DNA of 64,000 nucleotides. It comes from Ottelia alismoides (Eukaryota; Streptophyta; Magnoliopsida; Alismatales; Hydrocharitaceae). Under the pieces are notes generated by a model. That model saw nothing but the letters and a program-made list of their open reading frames with translations, was not told the origin of the DNA and did no database searches. The stretch is taken from NCBI GenBank assembly GCA_037367405.1, contig JAZKJV010010129.1, positions 682,001-746,000 of the forward strand, read 5' to 3'. The position numbers and the translations under genes were made by a program. Positions 33,590-45,126 of this stretch are shown here, one piece after another. The first letter of the stretch is position 1; every line of letters starts with the position of its first letter.

Positions 33590-35408
33590 CTAGGTCAACA
33601 TGTGGATGGCTACGAGAATGAGAGAGAGAAAGAGAGTTGCTCTTGTAAATAGTTGTGTAGAATAAAAGTCTAGTACTACCCTCCCTTTTATACTATTTTG
33701 AATGTCCATAGATCACAATCCATGTGTACATAAATCTAATGGTTGAGATTGATTTATGCTTTCAATCAATGACCAGGATTTTGTTGCACAAATTTGCAAC
33801 AACAAATTATTATCTTTCAACAAAATTAAATATATTAAAAATCAATCAATATAATTCAATTTAAATCAAAGTAACAAACATGGAATGGATTGGAAGGAAT
33901 GCAACTCACATTCCATATATATATGGTGGACGACCACAAGTTGCAAGAGCTCGACATGGTTGTCCCGCCCTGTATGGAGAGAGGGGGCTTTCATTCCATA
34001 ACAGTTGATATCTCATATCTCAACATATATTACACATGTGCAATGATATTAATTACATAATTATTCACCAAAATAATTCCAAATTGTTTGTTATTATTTC
34101 GATCATGCTATTGATAAATTGTGAATCATATTCATACATACAATATTAATGTAAGGTGCATTTACAATTCATTATCCAATGTGAATCCAGTTCAAATCAA
34201 TATTTAATTCATAAATACCAATTACAATTAACTCTCTATAATATATTATAAATCATATTTATAATATTTATGATTAATATGGATAGTGGTATCCGCATTA
34301 TACATATCCTTAATAATTAAACCATATTTAGTTATCTTGGATGTCCATTCTCATGTGTCCAAATAATATGAATCACATTCATATTATTCATAATAATTTA
34401 ATCACATTTAATTATTAATTTTCCTCAATTCTAAAATACATTACCAATAATGAAATTATTCTTGAACTCTTTCAAGAATAATATGCTTTCTCTGCGAATA
34501 CTTGGAGATAAGGACATGGCGATTGTGTGTTCAATGTATATGACTCGGATATTGAGATCGTATCTCAAATCCATATTAAGGGGACCTCTCAAAGATGTTT
34601 AATTGAATCAAAGGCATAAATCTAATCTTTCCATTGCATCCACATTCAGATCAATGTCCAACATTTGGACTAAGATTAGATTACTTCTCTATTGAAATGA
34701 GTCACTAATATCAAACAAGTTTCATCACTCTCTCAAAATAAAAGCATCGTGGTTATATAATTATTTACGATCACATCACCCTCGAGTATTCCTAATACAT
34801 GTACATCATGCAGATGAGAAGACCTACAATAAACCCGAAGTTTTAGATTTTATTTATATTGTCTTCTTCAAGGTTGTATCATTAAGTTTCCATTTAATCA
34901 TTGGGAGTTTGTATCGATCATATACTTTTCAAAAGCATACATCATACCTAAGTATTGATCATATACTATCCAAAAGCATATATCATACCTTGGTATTGAT
35001 CATATACTTTCCAAAAGCATATATCAAAACTACAAATTTAGTCAAGCTTCCAAAGCGAGACGACCGTACGCGGAATTTGATCCCAATATTTCATGAGTGG
35101 TCTCATGTCTTCCAATTTAGTAATGAACCTCTATGATCCCTTTAAGAGATCATATTTCCCATACGTCCTTGTATGCACACCAGCTCGCCAGCGTATAGCC
35201 TCAAATAGGTCATCAACATATCGATCAACCAAATGTACATACTCACACATATAGTAACACGTATGTCTCCGGTAAGAAGATGCATGCCTATTTTCTAACC
35301 ATATACAACACAAGTCTTGGTTATCTCGATCTCATTAAGTCAACTCTTTGACCTAACTTATCTAACACCTATGAAACTATATTCCTATGTAGAGGACCTT
35401 CCTCAAGA
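33590..35408 (-). repeat. Old copia LTR, right part, truncated
   Basis: Continues the LTR begun at 22513. It follows the copia-1 LTR up to GAGGACCTTCCTCAAGAA near 35408, where homology stops about 370 bases short of the expected LTR end. No internal copia sequence follows, so this was a solo or truncated LTR before copia-1 arrived. It contains a 41-bp tandem triplication at 34911-35033. Confidence 0.8.
34911..35033. repeat. 41-bp tandem repeat, three copies
   Basis: Units start at 34911, 34952 and 34993 with the core GTATTGATCATATACTTTCC and AAAAGCATATATCA. The homologous place in the other copia LTRs (for example near 24710 and 55050) has one copy, so the triplication arose in this LTR. The ORF across it is a by-product. 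Confidence 0.9.
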
Positions 35409-35754
35409 ATTGCTTCATGATTTTTAATGCCATTGTTTAATTTGTCAATTAAGTATTGCTTCATGAATTGATCCTAAAATTGATCACACATTTAGTGCGT
35501 AATGAATTTATGTAGGGTATATTTGCATATCTTTACACCTGCATCATGTTGCATCTAAAAAACAAATAAATAAACATCTTCTGTGCATGCATCATGGGTC
35601 CTCATCGGTTGCATCATGTTTCTTTGTGTGGTGATCTATTAGTTATTAACTAATCACTTGAGATGAGTATTAAGAGTCTGAATAATCACTTAAGAGGCTC
35701 GTGTCCTTGAGTTCGACCTTGGTACACTTACTGACGAGCCGTGAAAACCCTACG
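35409..35754. other. No recognised gene
   Basis: AT-rich sequence between the truncated copia LTR and LTR X2. The word ATTGCTTCATGA occurs twice (near 35408 and 35465). Otherwise I see nothing I can name; it may be the leader side of the element that owned X2. Confidence 0.4.
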
Positions 35755-38700
35755 CTAATTTGTTTGAATTATTAAGCTTTTGAAATATCAATGTGTCGTT
35801 GTAATTTTGTCGGGTAATCTGAATCAGTCAATAAATAATCACTTAAACATTATTTCAATAATTTTAGTGATTTTATGTTTATTTTACTAGGGAAAATCCT
35901 AAGATCGCACTCAAGGAGGCAAATGAATAAAGTAGAATTATGTCTATCAAATTTCAATGCGATTTTCAATGTGGAATGTTTTTGGTAGTTTTAATGCAAT
36001 TTTGGAATGCAAAATGCAAATGTGGCCAATTTTAGGGACTAAAATGCAATTTCAATCAAACGATGTCCAAACATTATGAAACTTGGTTGACATGTAAAAT
36101 ATGGTGAAATGAACATACATTTTTTTTGGAATTTTGGATGCAAGATGAATATTTAAGGAATTTATGAATGCAAATGGTGTGAATTTCAATATTTAATTAT
36201 AATAAATATTAAACCCATTTATTTTGAAAGGATAAAATTATCCAAGATCTACCACTAGGTGATTGATTTCAGAAAAATCCTAAACCTTGAAAATACGAGA
36301 TTTAATACATATAAAAAATTAAAAACTGGAATCTATAAAATGATTTTTATAGAGCAAATCATGCATGCAAGTGCAATTCTTTTTGGGTACAATGTGAAAT
36401 ACAATTAATTCTACTGTTCATGAATTTTTGGCAATTTTGGAGCCGTGGATTAATTAATTATGAGTTTCTAAGCATAGATTGGGTAAAATATGATATTTAG
36501 TACAAGAATATTAATTACTAATTAACCATTAAGAGTAAAAATATCACAAGAATACCATATTGTAAAGAATTATTTTTAGAACATCATACTAATTTTAAAT
36601 AATAAAAGATGCAAAGAAAAGGTTAAAAGTACATGATAAATACGGGGTTCTATTTGCATTATTACATAATATAAAAATAAATATGAAAAATATAGTGAGG
36701 GGCTAATGTTTAATTACCTAAACCCGCTGGGGGTTTCTCTACAATATTTTTAGTGGTCACGTGCATCCAAGAGTAGAGGGACTTCTATGTTGAATTAGCA
36801 GAGTCCATGGTCTTCTATGGAATTACCCCCCCCCCCCCCCGCACACATGAAGATCACGTGGGGGGAGAGCGTTGTGCATATGTTCCCTCCGCATGTGCTC
36901 CTTACGTGGGAGGGCCTCGGGTCTTGAGCGCCAGATGGAGGAAGACGAAGGTGTTCGTTGGTGTTGCACCTGATACTTGGAACTCCAGGCATGATGATCG
37001 AGGAAGCGTGGATGGAGTCGAGGACGATGGTCAGCAGTGGATGTGACAGAGCGTGGTGGTTGTTGGCTACTGAGGGAGTGGAGGTGGCTAGAGTTGGTTG
37101 TCCGGCTGACTATGGAAAGTGGAGTTGGAGTGTTGCTAGCAATAGGAGATGCGTGAACTCCATGAACTGGAGTTTGCTAGAGTGGATAAGCCCTCAACGA
37201 AGCAGCGGCTAGAGGCGGAGTGGCTCGATGGGGGAGAAACGTTGGTGAACTCGTGAAGTGTCGAAGGTGATGATGCATGGAGTGAGCAGGTGATGCAAAG
37301 ATGGTGAGTCGAGATGAAGTGATCAGGGACAGATATGGGTCGAAATGCGGTGATGGAGAGTCGAAGGTGGAGTAGCTCGATGACGTGAAGAGGTCAGAGC
37401 AGGTAGAGGTGGTGGAGTGGTGCTCTGCAAAGAGGTGTCAGCCTCAGATCTTGCCCAGAGAAGAAGGGTGGCACTGTCACCGCCAACCTGGGAATCCTCT
37501 CGATGAAACGACTGATGGGTTTGAGGATGGGTGGCAGTCAAGGATAAATAGGAGCTGAGGGAAGCGACGGAGATGGAAGTAAGATGCGGTGTGTGAAAGT
37601 GAGGGAGATGGTGATACTCATGAGATCGGTGGAGATCTGGAGAGATTGGAGACGAAGGGTGAAGCAATCAGAGGGATGGCGGTGGTGCAAATCATATGAT
37701 TGAGATTGCGAGGGAGGCGATTGGGAAGCAAGATGGGCAGTAGCGCAACGAGATGAGGAAGGTGGTCATCCTATTGATCGGAAAGAGGCGATGAAGGTTG
37801 GTCGGGAATGGAAGGGCGGAGAGAATTACGGAGACTGATTAGGGGCTACGCGTGATTTATCAGAGATTGGAGAATCGAGGGTTTGATCAGGGAAGGAGAT
37901 TTTCGAAGGTGATCAGTGGTGGCCCGATTAGGCAGCAGGCGGTGAGATCTGCGGAGGAGCTTGGTGGCGACGGTGGTGATGGTCGGGCCAAATCGAGGAA
38001 GGTTGCGGCGCCTGTGAAGGAAGGTGGAGGCAGGGCACGTACAAGGCGCGTGTGCAGGAGGCATGTGCTATGCATGTGCATGATTTTTTATTTTTTTATT
38101 TTTAAAAACTTTTTTAATAAAACGAATTATGAATACCTCCAAAAATGGTTGACACATGGCGGCTTTAGGAGCTACCTCGTGTCACTCCCACAAAAATAAA
38201 AAAATAGAAAGATAAATAGAAAAGAAATAGCAAACAACCTTGGATCGAAATATTTTCTTCATGAAAGTTGCTCGTCTCGATGAGATCTATAACTTTTTAT
38301 GAAGGGACCAAAATCAAAATCGTCAATTGCATAAAGTTATTTTTTTTGGTATTCTATGTACATAAAATACCTTTATTTTTGGGTTTTATAACTATTTTGT
38401 TATTTTTGAACCAGATAAAAATCCAAAAAATATGATAAAATTAAAGATAAATATTTATACATTAATCTTATTTTTTTGGATTCTTATTAATTAAAAAATG
38501 AATAAATAAAATAAAGTACAGAAACGACAACTTTTGTACACTCTATCAACAAAGACCTGAACTCAGTTGGTTTCAGTTGATTTCAATTGTTGTACAAATT
38601 TAGATTTCTATGCATTTTAATAAAACTTTCATCAAAGAAAATAAATGAAAAAGAAATAAAATAAAATAGTTAATTATGTACATAAAATAATTGGTTAAAA

Positions 38701-39208
38701 TTATGCAAAATACACAATGTACAAAAGAGACCCAAAACCCAACTTTCACATATGAGATCCGATTCATTTGAACTTGGTCTTGTTTTGAAGATAATTGAAT
38801 GTACATTAGTTCAAAAATGAGTATTATCAAAACAGACACTGTATGAGGAAGATATCAGTGTTTTAGTCTAGCAATCATGGAATTTAGTTTTGAGTTTCAG
38901 GTACACTTATTTATGTTAGTGATTTTTTTGTATATTTTTTTATTCTTATTAGTAATATGTACACAATGGAGTTAGTTTCAAGTCATTTGGAGTTAGCATG
39001 AATTAATTAAAAATTAAGGAATTTAGCTTATTTTTCAGGACAATTGGGCTAGGATTTTTGGCTTCTTATTTTGTGCAATAATGAATGATAAAATGTCATT
39101 ACATATGCATGAATGCTAATTATGTTATTTAAATAAGGAAATGCTAATGAATTTTGGGTATTTCAACTTAATTAATGTCTTTTAGAGTGTTGAATCTGAG
39201 ATTCATTA
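35755..39208 (-). repeat. Gypsy LTR type X2
   Basis: Homologous to X1 along its length in the same orientation: the left edge near CTCAAGGAGGCA (35918; X1 has CTCAAGAAGGCA near 10023), a central GC-rich core (36740-38080), CAATGTACAAAAGAGACCC near 38715, and the end ATTCATTA at 39201-39208 (worn from ATTCATCA). Boundaries are approximate at the left. It has a run of 15 C at 36826-36840. Its many short ORFs are unsupported. Confidence 0.72.
36826..36840. repeat. C15 homopolymer
   Basis: Fifteen consecutive C within the GC-rich core of LTR X2, followed by GCACACATG. The aligned part of X1 (about 10800-10860) lacks it. Its length may be uncertain because of sequencing slippage. Confidence 0.8.
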
Positions 39209-39586
39209 CTTACGAAGTAAAACAAATTCTACACCTATTCGAAGGGGTGGTTGTTGACGATCCTCCTGTTCTCACCTCCTGTGCTATTGCTAAGACGACG
39301 ATATTAGAGAGGCGGAAATGCAGCTCGTCACCTACATGTGGTGCCTACTCCATCCACTGGTGATCAACTAGGGGAGACCTTGATCGTTGCAAACTCACAA
39401 AAATCCATCTCAATGGGAAGCCAAAGGCACCAACACCTCTAGTCGTGATTCATTTGTCGTCATCTTCAGCGTTGGTGAATCTTCCTCTATGTAATAGCCA
39501 CTTTTTGATAGCAGAGACTGAGATACCTAATGCCCGATCTTAGAGGGATTGCAATGTCCGACAGGTCGGATCCGACAATCGTTGTA
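39209..39586 (-). other. Short spacer with PBS-like end between X2 and Y2
   Basis: No gene. The last bases, TCCGACAATCGTTGTA (39571-39586), resemble a worn tRNA-Asp-type PBS on the minus strand. About 50 bases to their left match the corresponding side of Y1, so this is probably the remnant of an element leader. Confidence 0.4.
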
Positions 39587-40923
39587 TCGGTGCCTCTCTC
39601 GGCTCTCGAAACCCAATAAATGCAAATCAGACAAACAATCAACTCACGATATATGAAATAAAACCTAAATATGGGGGTGAATTTATTATACCCTAAAAAA
39701 TGTGTGTATAATCAGCAGGTGTAAGTGCTAAACCACTAAGAGAAAACTGTGGATAGGTATAATTATTAATAACTAATAATAATTATTTTTATATTTTCTG
39801 CTTTTTCTTATTATTTATGTGTTTTAATTATATTTAATTTTTATGGATTATTAATTATTCTATTTTTATTTTTTAAAATTATTAAATTCTAATTTCTTTT
39901 TTATTTTCTAAAATTTTAATTTCTTTTTTTATTTTTAAGATATAATATACCTTTAAATACAATAATAATATTATAAATAATATAAATAATATTGAGTATA
40001 TAATATATAAGGAACAATCTTTTTTTAAAAGTTTTATAATAAGATATTTAAATACATATTTACACATTTTTACTGTATTGTCCTGAGTTTATTTAGATCC
40101 TTGATAAGTAGAGGTATTTACATTATAGGTATAACATACCTATATATTTTATTCCATTATTTATTCGAATGCATTCGTAATGGTTTTATTTTATATCTAT
40201 ATTTTAATATACTTCAACTGGTATTCACAAGTATTTAAAAATGTAAGAGAAGTGGAATTTTTTAGAATAAATTAAATGAGTAAAATATACATGTATATAG
40301 TATAATGGGACCTCAGAAAGCTGGCTTTTACATATGTACTCTAATTTTAATAATAGTACCTTTATTAGATAGATAATTAAAATTTGACCAATAAAGGTGA
40401 TTTTGGTAAATTTTAAGTTCAGGTGGAAGATTTATTGGTCTGTAAAGTTTTGCTTGTGACTTTTTCACCTTTGTATCCCCAGTGTATTGTGCATTATTTT
40501 TGTATGCAAGTATTTTTATATTTTTCTATGTATTTTTATATACAAATTTCATGTTGAAAATTTTATTATTTGCAGTATACAAAATGCATAATAAAATAGT
40601 GTAAAAAAAGCTATTTTGTAGAATGAAAACTACGGTTTTATATGTAGTATTTGATCATTATCTGTCGTTGCTTTATTCATGGTCGACCAAGTTAATATTG
40701 ACATGATCCCGAGGATAGGGTCAGTCAGTATTTACAATACTTAATTTATTTTTCTTTTCTTGTATTTATTTAATTATTTTGTATTTAAATATAAGTATTT
40801 ATGGACTTTTTACAGATGACAATCATTTTGTTAATTTGCATAAGTTAAATGTATTTACATGTATTCATCTAAGGATCTAAAGATAAAATAAAGGAATAAA
40901 GGTGAATGAATGGGTATTCATCA
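39587..40923 (-). repeat. Gypsy LTR type Y2, internally deleted
   Basis: Matches both ends of Y1: GAGAAAACTGTGGATAGG near 39741 against 17094, and TCTAAGGATCTAAAGATAAA near 40870 to the end GGTATTCATCA at 40923. The GC-rich core is missing, so it is about 1.3 kb and not 3.6 kb. The expected CCCCC tract does not follow; copia RT sequence begins at once. Confidence 0.7.
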
Positions 40924-41366
40924 ATACCTCGAAGAGGATACCTACATATAGCATCCTCGGGGCTTCATATTGAGGAATGTAAAGTGTGCAAGTTGAAGAA
41001 ATCAATCCATGGACTCAAACAACTTCTTGCAATTGGAACATTCGATTTGATGAAACCATAAAGAGATATGATTTCGTTCAGAATCTGTATGAGCCTTGTG
41101 TATACAAGAAGCTTAGTAGGAGCGTCATATTAATTATGCTTTATGTAGATGACATTCTTATTATTTAGAATGATATTGGGATGATAGTAGTATTAAGTTT
41201 GATTGTCCCAAAGTTTTGAGATGAAAGATCTTAGAGAAACCTCTTTCATCTTAAGTATGAAATTGTTCATAAATATAGAGTATTGGGAATTATCATAATA
41301 AAGATATATCAAGAAGATATAATAAATATTCAAGACGGATAATTCCAATAAAGTCTTCCTTTACAT
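40924..41366 (+). pseudogene. Copia reverse transcriptase fragment
   Basis: A plus-strand copy of part of the same copia RT seen in copia-1. It runs from the EEDTYI-like start through FDETIKRYDFVQN, CVYKKLSRS and LYVDDILII (YVDD kept, near 41137-41166). It then passes through a frameshifted GDIKIWL/MKDLGE region to the segment equivalent to MDNSKK at about 41336-41360. It contains stops and indels. It starts directly at the end of LTR Y2 and is joined directly to gypsy RNase H sequence at about 41363-41372. Confidence 0.85.
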
Positions 41367-42830
41367 ATTGTTACTCCACGAGTTTGATTTGGAAATTAAG
41401 GATAAACCTGGAGTCAGAAATGTAGTGGTTGGTCATCTTTCAGGGATTGAAATAAAGGATTCCCTTGATACTAAGCCTATTCAAGAGACCTTTCCAGATG
41501 AGTCTATTTGTGTAGTTGACTCACTTCCATGGTATGAAAATATGGTGAACTTCCTTGTCTTCAAGCAAGTTCCCCATAGTTGGACTAGGAGCAGTATAAA
41601 TTGATTCAAGTCGGATTTGAGGAAATACCATTGGATTTGAAGAATCAGATTGTATCTGGAGAAGGTGTATTCCTCAAGAGGAATACCAGAGTGTCCTCAT
41701 GCATTGTCATTCATTTGAAGCTTAAGGACACCATTTCGAAAAGAGAACCACTCACAAGGTATTATAGTGTGGTTTCTTTTAGCCGACCTTGTTTAGAAAT
41801 GCCATTGATTTTGTATGATCGTACCCTATTTGCAAGAGAATGGGAGGGGACTGTTGGTTCCAGAGATGAGATGCCCATGCAACCTATGATTTTTTTGAGG
41901 TTTTTGATACTTGGGTCATGGATTTCATGGGTCCTTTCCCCAATAGACATTGTTTCAAGTACATTTTGTTAGTGGTTGATTAGTTGTCAAGATGGATGGA
42001 GGCTATCCCAACTTGAGCTGGAGATGGTAGAACTGTCTTCAGGTTTATTAAGGATTGTATTATTTCATGATTCGGGGTCCCTAAAGTTATGATATCTGAT
42101 GGAGGTAGCCACTTTGTAAATGGAATGATGAAAACTTTATCAAAGGACTATGGGTTTGAGTATAAAATAACTAGTCCTTACCACCCTCAATCAAATGGCA
42201 TGGCAGAGGTTTCAAATACGTAAATGAAGAGCATTCTTCAAAAGTTAGTCTGTCTAGATAGGAAGAACTAGTCTCAATTGTTGGACCAAGTTCTGTGGGC
42301 TCATAACAAACTAAAAGACACCTCTTGACACTTCACCTTTCAGAATGATTTATGGAAAGCCATGTCATTTTCCCACTGAGTTAGTACATAAATCTGAATG
42401 GGCAATAAAGAAGATAAACTGGAGTTGTCACTTAGGGAAGTTGTGTAGAGACCTTAACTTAAATGAACTATTGGAAATCCGCATCCGAGCATATGACAAC
42501 AGCATGATCTATAAGGACAAAGTTAAGAAGTGGCATGATGGGTATATTAGATGCAAGAATTTTGTCCCCGGACAAAAGGTATGGTTGTTTAATGCGAAGA
42601 TAAAGATTTTCATGGGAAACTTAAGTTAAAGTGGGTGGATCCTTTCATTATTAAGGAAATGCACCAAAATGATAGTTTAGATATTTCAAAGCTTTCATAG
42701 AATGCACCTTCCTTCCTGGTTAACAGGCTGTTACTTGAGCATTTTGTAGAATCCAAGGAAAGGTTAACTCACGCTGAGCTGATTTACTTCATGCCTAGAG
42801 ATTCAGTTCCAAATTTCTCCAGCAAGGCAT
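41367..42830 (+). pseudogene. Gypsy-2 RNase H end and integrase
   Basis: Plus-strand homologue of gypsy A pol. LLHEFDLEIKDKPGVRNVV and FPDESICVVDSLPWYENMVN (41368-41604) mark the RNase H/integrase junction. VSGEGVFLKRNTRVS and the pre-integrase region lie at 41601-41972. [11 protein letters not shown] near 42090-42120 and [13 protein letters not shown] near 42180-42215 cover the second Asp and the Glu region. SEWAIKKINW and VPGQKVWLFNAKIKIF (42345-42629) are the C-terminal domain. Many stops and frameshifts are present. RT, protease and gag are absent to the left, where copia RT takes their place. Confidence 0.9.
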
Positions 42831-42928
42831 GATCATCATGATAGAATCACATCACCAGATTCATTTCCAGAAGATTCATACTAATTTTATTCTTGTAAAT
42901 TTCATTCGCCACCTATTCATTATCTTAC

Positions 42929-43120
42929 CTATACTTAGGCAATTCTCAGCCTAAGTATAGGGGGGACATTGTCTGTATATTCATTATGATTCATTTTTTA
43001 TCACTCCTTACACTTGTATTATTCTTGACTCAGTTCTTGCATATTGTTTTATGCTTAGTTGAGCTATGGCTTCATATCACTTTATGCTATGAGGACATAG
43101 CGAAAGCTAAGTATAGGGGG
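42929..43120 (+). repeat. Hairpin/polypurine modules of gypsy-2
   Basis: CTATACTTAGG (42929-42939) pairs perfectly over 11 bp with CCTAAGTATAG (42950-42960), immediately followed by a G run (AAGTATAGGGGGGA). A second polypurine string, CTAAGTATAGGGGG, ends at 43120 without a complete opposite arm. The order and sequence match the modules of gypsy A at 1254-1617, and the AT-rich sequence after 43120 matches that beyond 1254 inverted. Confidence 0.8.
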
Positions 43121-43599
43121 TCTATCGTATATATTACATATATACTTTAGCCATAACTCATATTTTTAAACTCTTAGGGTTATGGGTATCGTATTACATT
43201 TTTGAACTAAGTGTTGTATGAAATATTTTGAAATTATTTTTGAAAACTATATGCATATTTAACATGGTTTTTCAAGTGTTTTACATGATTTGTGAAAAAT
43301 TGGATTGACATTGTTTGGAAAATCATTTGTAAAATATTTTAAAAACCTATATTTATGTGACATTATTTGCAAAAACTTTTCAAAACTTCTTTTCAAAGCT
43401 ATGGGTATAAATGATACTAACTAATTAACTTTATTCAAAATCCAATAAAAATCAGAAAATAAAATTCACTAACTCTGTTGTTTCTCTTCAGTATCTTTTA
43501 GTGCCTTAAGTTTTTCTAAGAGGTTGCGACGACTCTCTGAACCGTCTTGTCGTTATCCTTTATAAGGTTGTCTTTACTTAGAGTCTTACAGAGTCCAAC

Positions 43600-44022
43600 A
43601 TGGAGGAAAATCTGAATGTCGATTCTATATTTTGGAAGATCAAGTTGATAAAGAGTTCTTTGAAAAAAGTGATGCCGACTAAGGAGGATGATCTACTGAT
43701 AGAAGAATTAGTTATAGAGGTGCCCTTACTTTTTCTTGAAGATGTTCAATTATTGGATCCTTACCTTGCTTGTAAGTTGTGTCATCCCTCTATGTCTAGT
43801 TTTTCTCTTTTCAGCAAAACCCAAAAGTTTGTTGCAGAATTCCAAGGTGTGATTCGTCTTCCCATGGTTGTGAAGAATTTTGAGGCTTCCTATGTAGAAA
43901 TGGATATCACTTTTGAGGAAGAACAACATCATTCTAGAAGGTTAAAATTCCAAGTTGATGAAGATCTTTCTTATTCAGATTCTGAAGTGTTCTATATAAT
44001 GGAGGAAGCAGTTGAAACATAA
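43600..44022 (+). CDS. Unidentified 140-codon ORF in the gypsy-2 3' zone
   Basis: Opens with ATG (context CCAACATGGAGG) and runs 140 codons without a stop, in a zone where the surrounding element is heavily decayed. The product is acidic, with runs such as PTKEDDLLIEELVIEVPLLF and DEDLSYSDSEVFYIMEE. It has no membrane segment, signal peptide or motif I recognise. It lies about 480 bases after the last polypurine module and on the element strand, where Athila-type elements may carry an env-like or extra ORF. It does not look env-like, and gypsy A shows no clear counterpart. It may be a chance ORF. Confidence 0.3.
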   Translation: MEENLNVDSIFWKIKLIKSSLKKVMPTKEDDLLIEELVIEVPLLFLEDVQLLDPYLACKLCHPSMSSFSLFSKTQKFVAEFQGVIRLPMVVKNFEASYVEMDITFEEEQHHSRRLKFQVDEDLSYSDSEVFYIMEEAVET

Positions 44023-45126
44023 GGCAGTCTAAGATTTTAAAACTCGAAGATCCAATCTTGATTCCTAAGGAGCTTAAGTTTGTAGTGTTATGTTGGGTAT
44101 CCTGGTATGTTCTTCATGTTGTTCTTTTGTGATGATCTGTCAAGGTTACCCATTCAGTTGTCTTTGTCTTAACAAATCTAATAATTCTTTAATTATTTTG
44201 TACATAACTAACTAGCTAACTTATTAATTAGTGTTCTTATCTAACGCTTTCACTATGCACTCAAGGCTTGAGATGATCTTTAACACTTGGTTTAAGGAGT
44301 CCTTAGATTTAGAGTTATCATGTATTAATCATTAGGATCTTGGACTTAAAAATTCACATGCTCCGACTTTGAATATATGCATGCAATATTTCATGCTTAA
44401 TCTCCCTTAAAAGAATTTGACTATCACTCACATGCGCGACTACATTCTTGATTGAGATGACTCAAGGTATCACTAAGGAGATTGGGATTTGAAGCTTGAG
44501 TTGGGAATTGATTTATATGATGCTCGAGGATGGGATAAGATTAATGACGACTTCATGAAATCTGAGTGTCAACAAATTAAACAGTATAGGATAGGTTCTC
44601 ATGCTATCTCTTAACTTTGACCTAAAGTACAGGGTGTGATGACATTATTTTTAATAAATTGATCAGTGTGCGCCAACTTTTGGTAAAAGCAATGGAGCTA
44701 GCCAAAAACAAAGAAAAGAAAGAAAGAAATGTTGAAAGAAAAGCTCTCACCATACAAAGTCAAATAACAAAGAGATTCTATCAAATGCAAGTACTCCCAA
44801 CTATTTCAAAGTGTCCATTGGACTACCGTTATTAGGACCAAGAGTCATAGCACCCAAAAAGGGCTATGCATCATAAATGCTACAAGTATGGATTTAGAAA
44901 GTATATTAGATACTCAAAAAAGGAACACACCTATGTACTCCTAAGAAAACAAGTGCAAACGACTCCAACTTCTCTATTGACGGACACATAGATTGGCGAA
45001 AATCAAAATGAAAATTGTGTTGAGTATTGACACTTAAGAGAACCCTGTTCCAATGAGAGGAAGAGAAATAAGTAAGGAATCCCACATCCTCCATAATATG
45101 GCCTTCCATCTTAAGGATCTTCCATC
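44023..45126 (+). other. Gypsy-2 3' zone, left of copia-2
   Basis: No supportable gene. AT-rich, with an A/G-rich patch near 44695-44740 (repeated AAAGAAAG). It ends at the copia-2 insertion. A 16-bp tandem duplication (45103-45118 and 45119-45134) spans the insertion border. Confidence 0.5.
45122..45126. repeat. Target site duplication of copia-2, left copy
   Basis: CCATC just before the aligned LTR start at 45127; the same five bases follow the right LTR at 55815-55819. The border has since been tandemly duplicated, so a second CCATC lies at 45106-45110. Confidence 0.75.
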
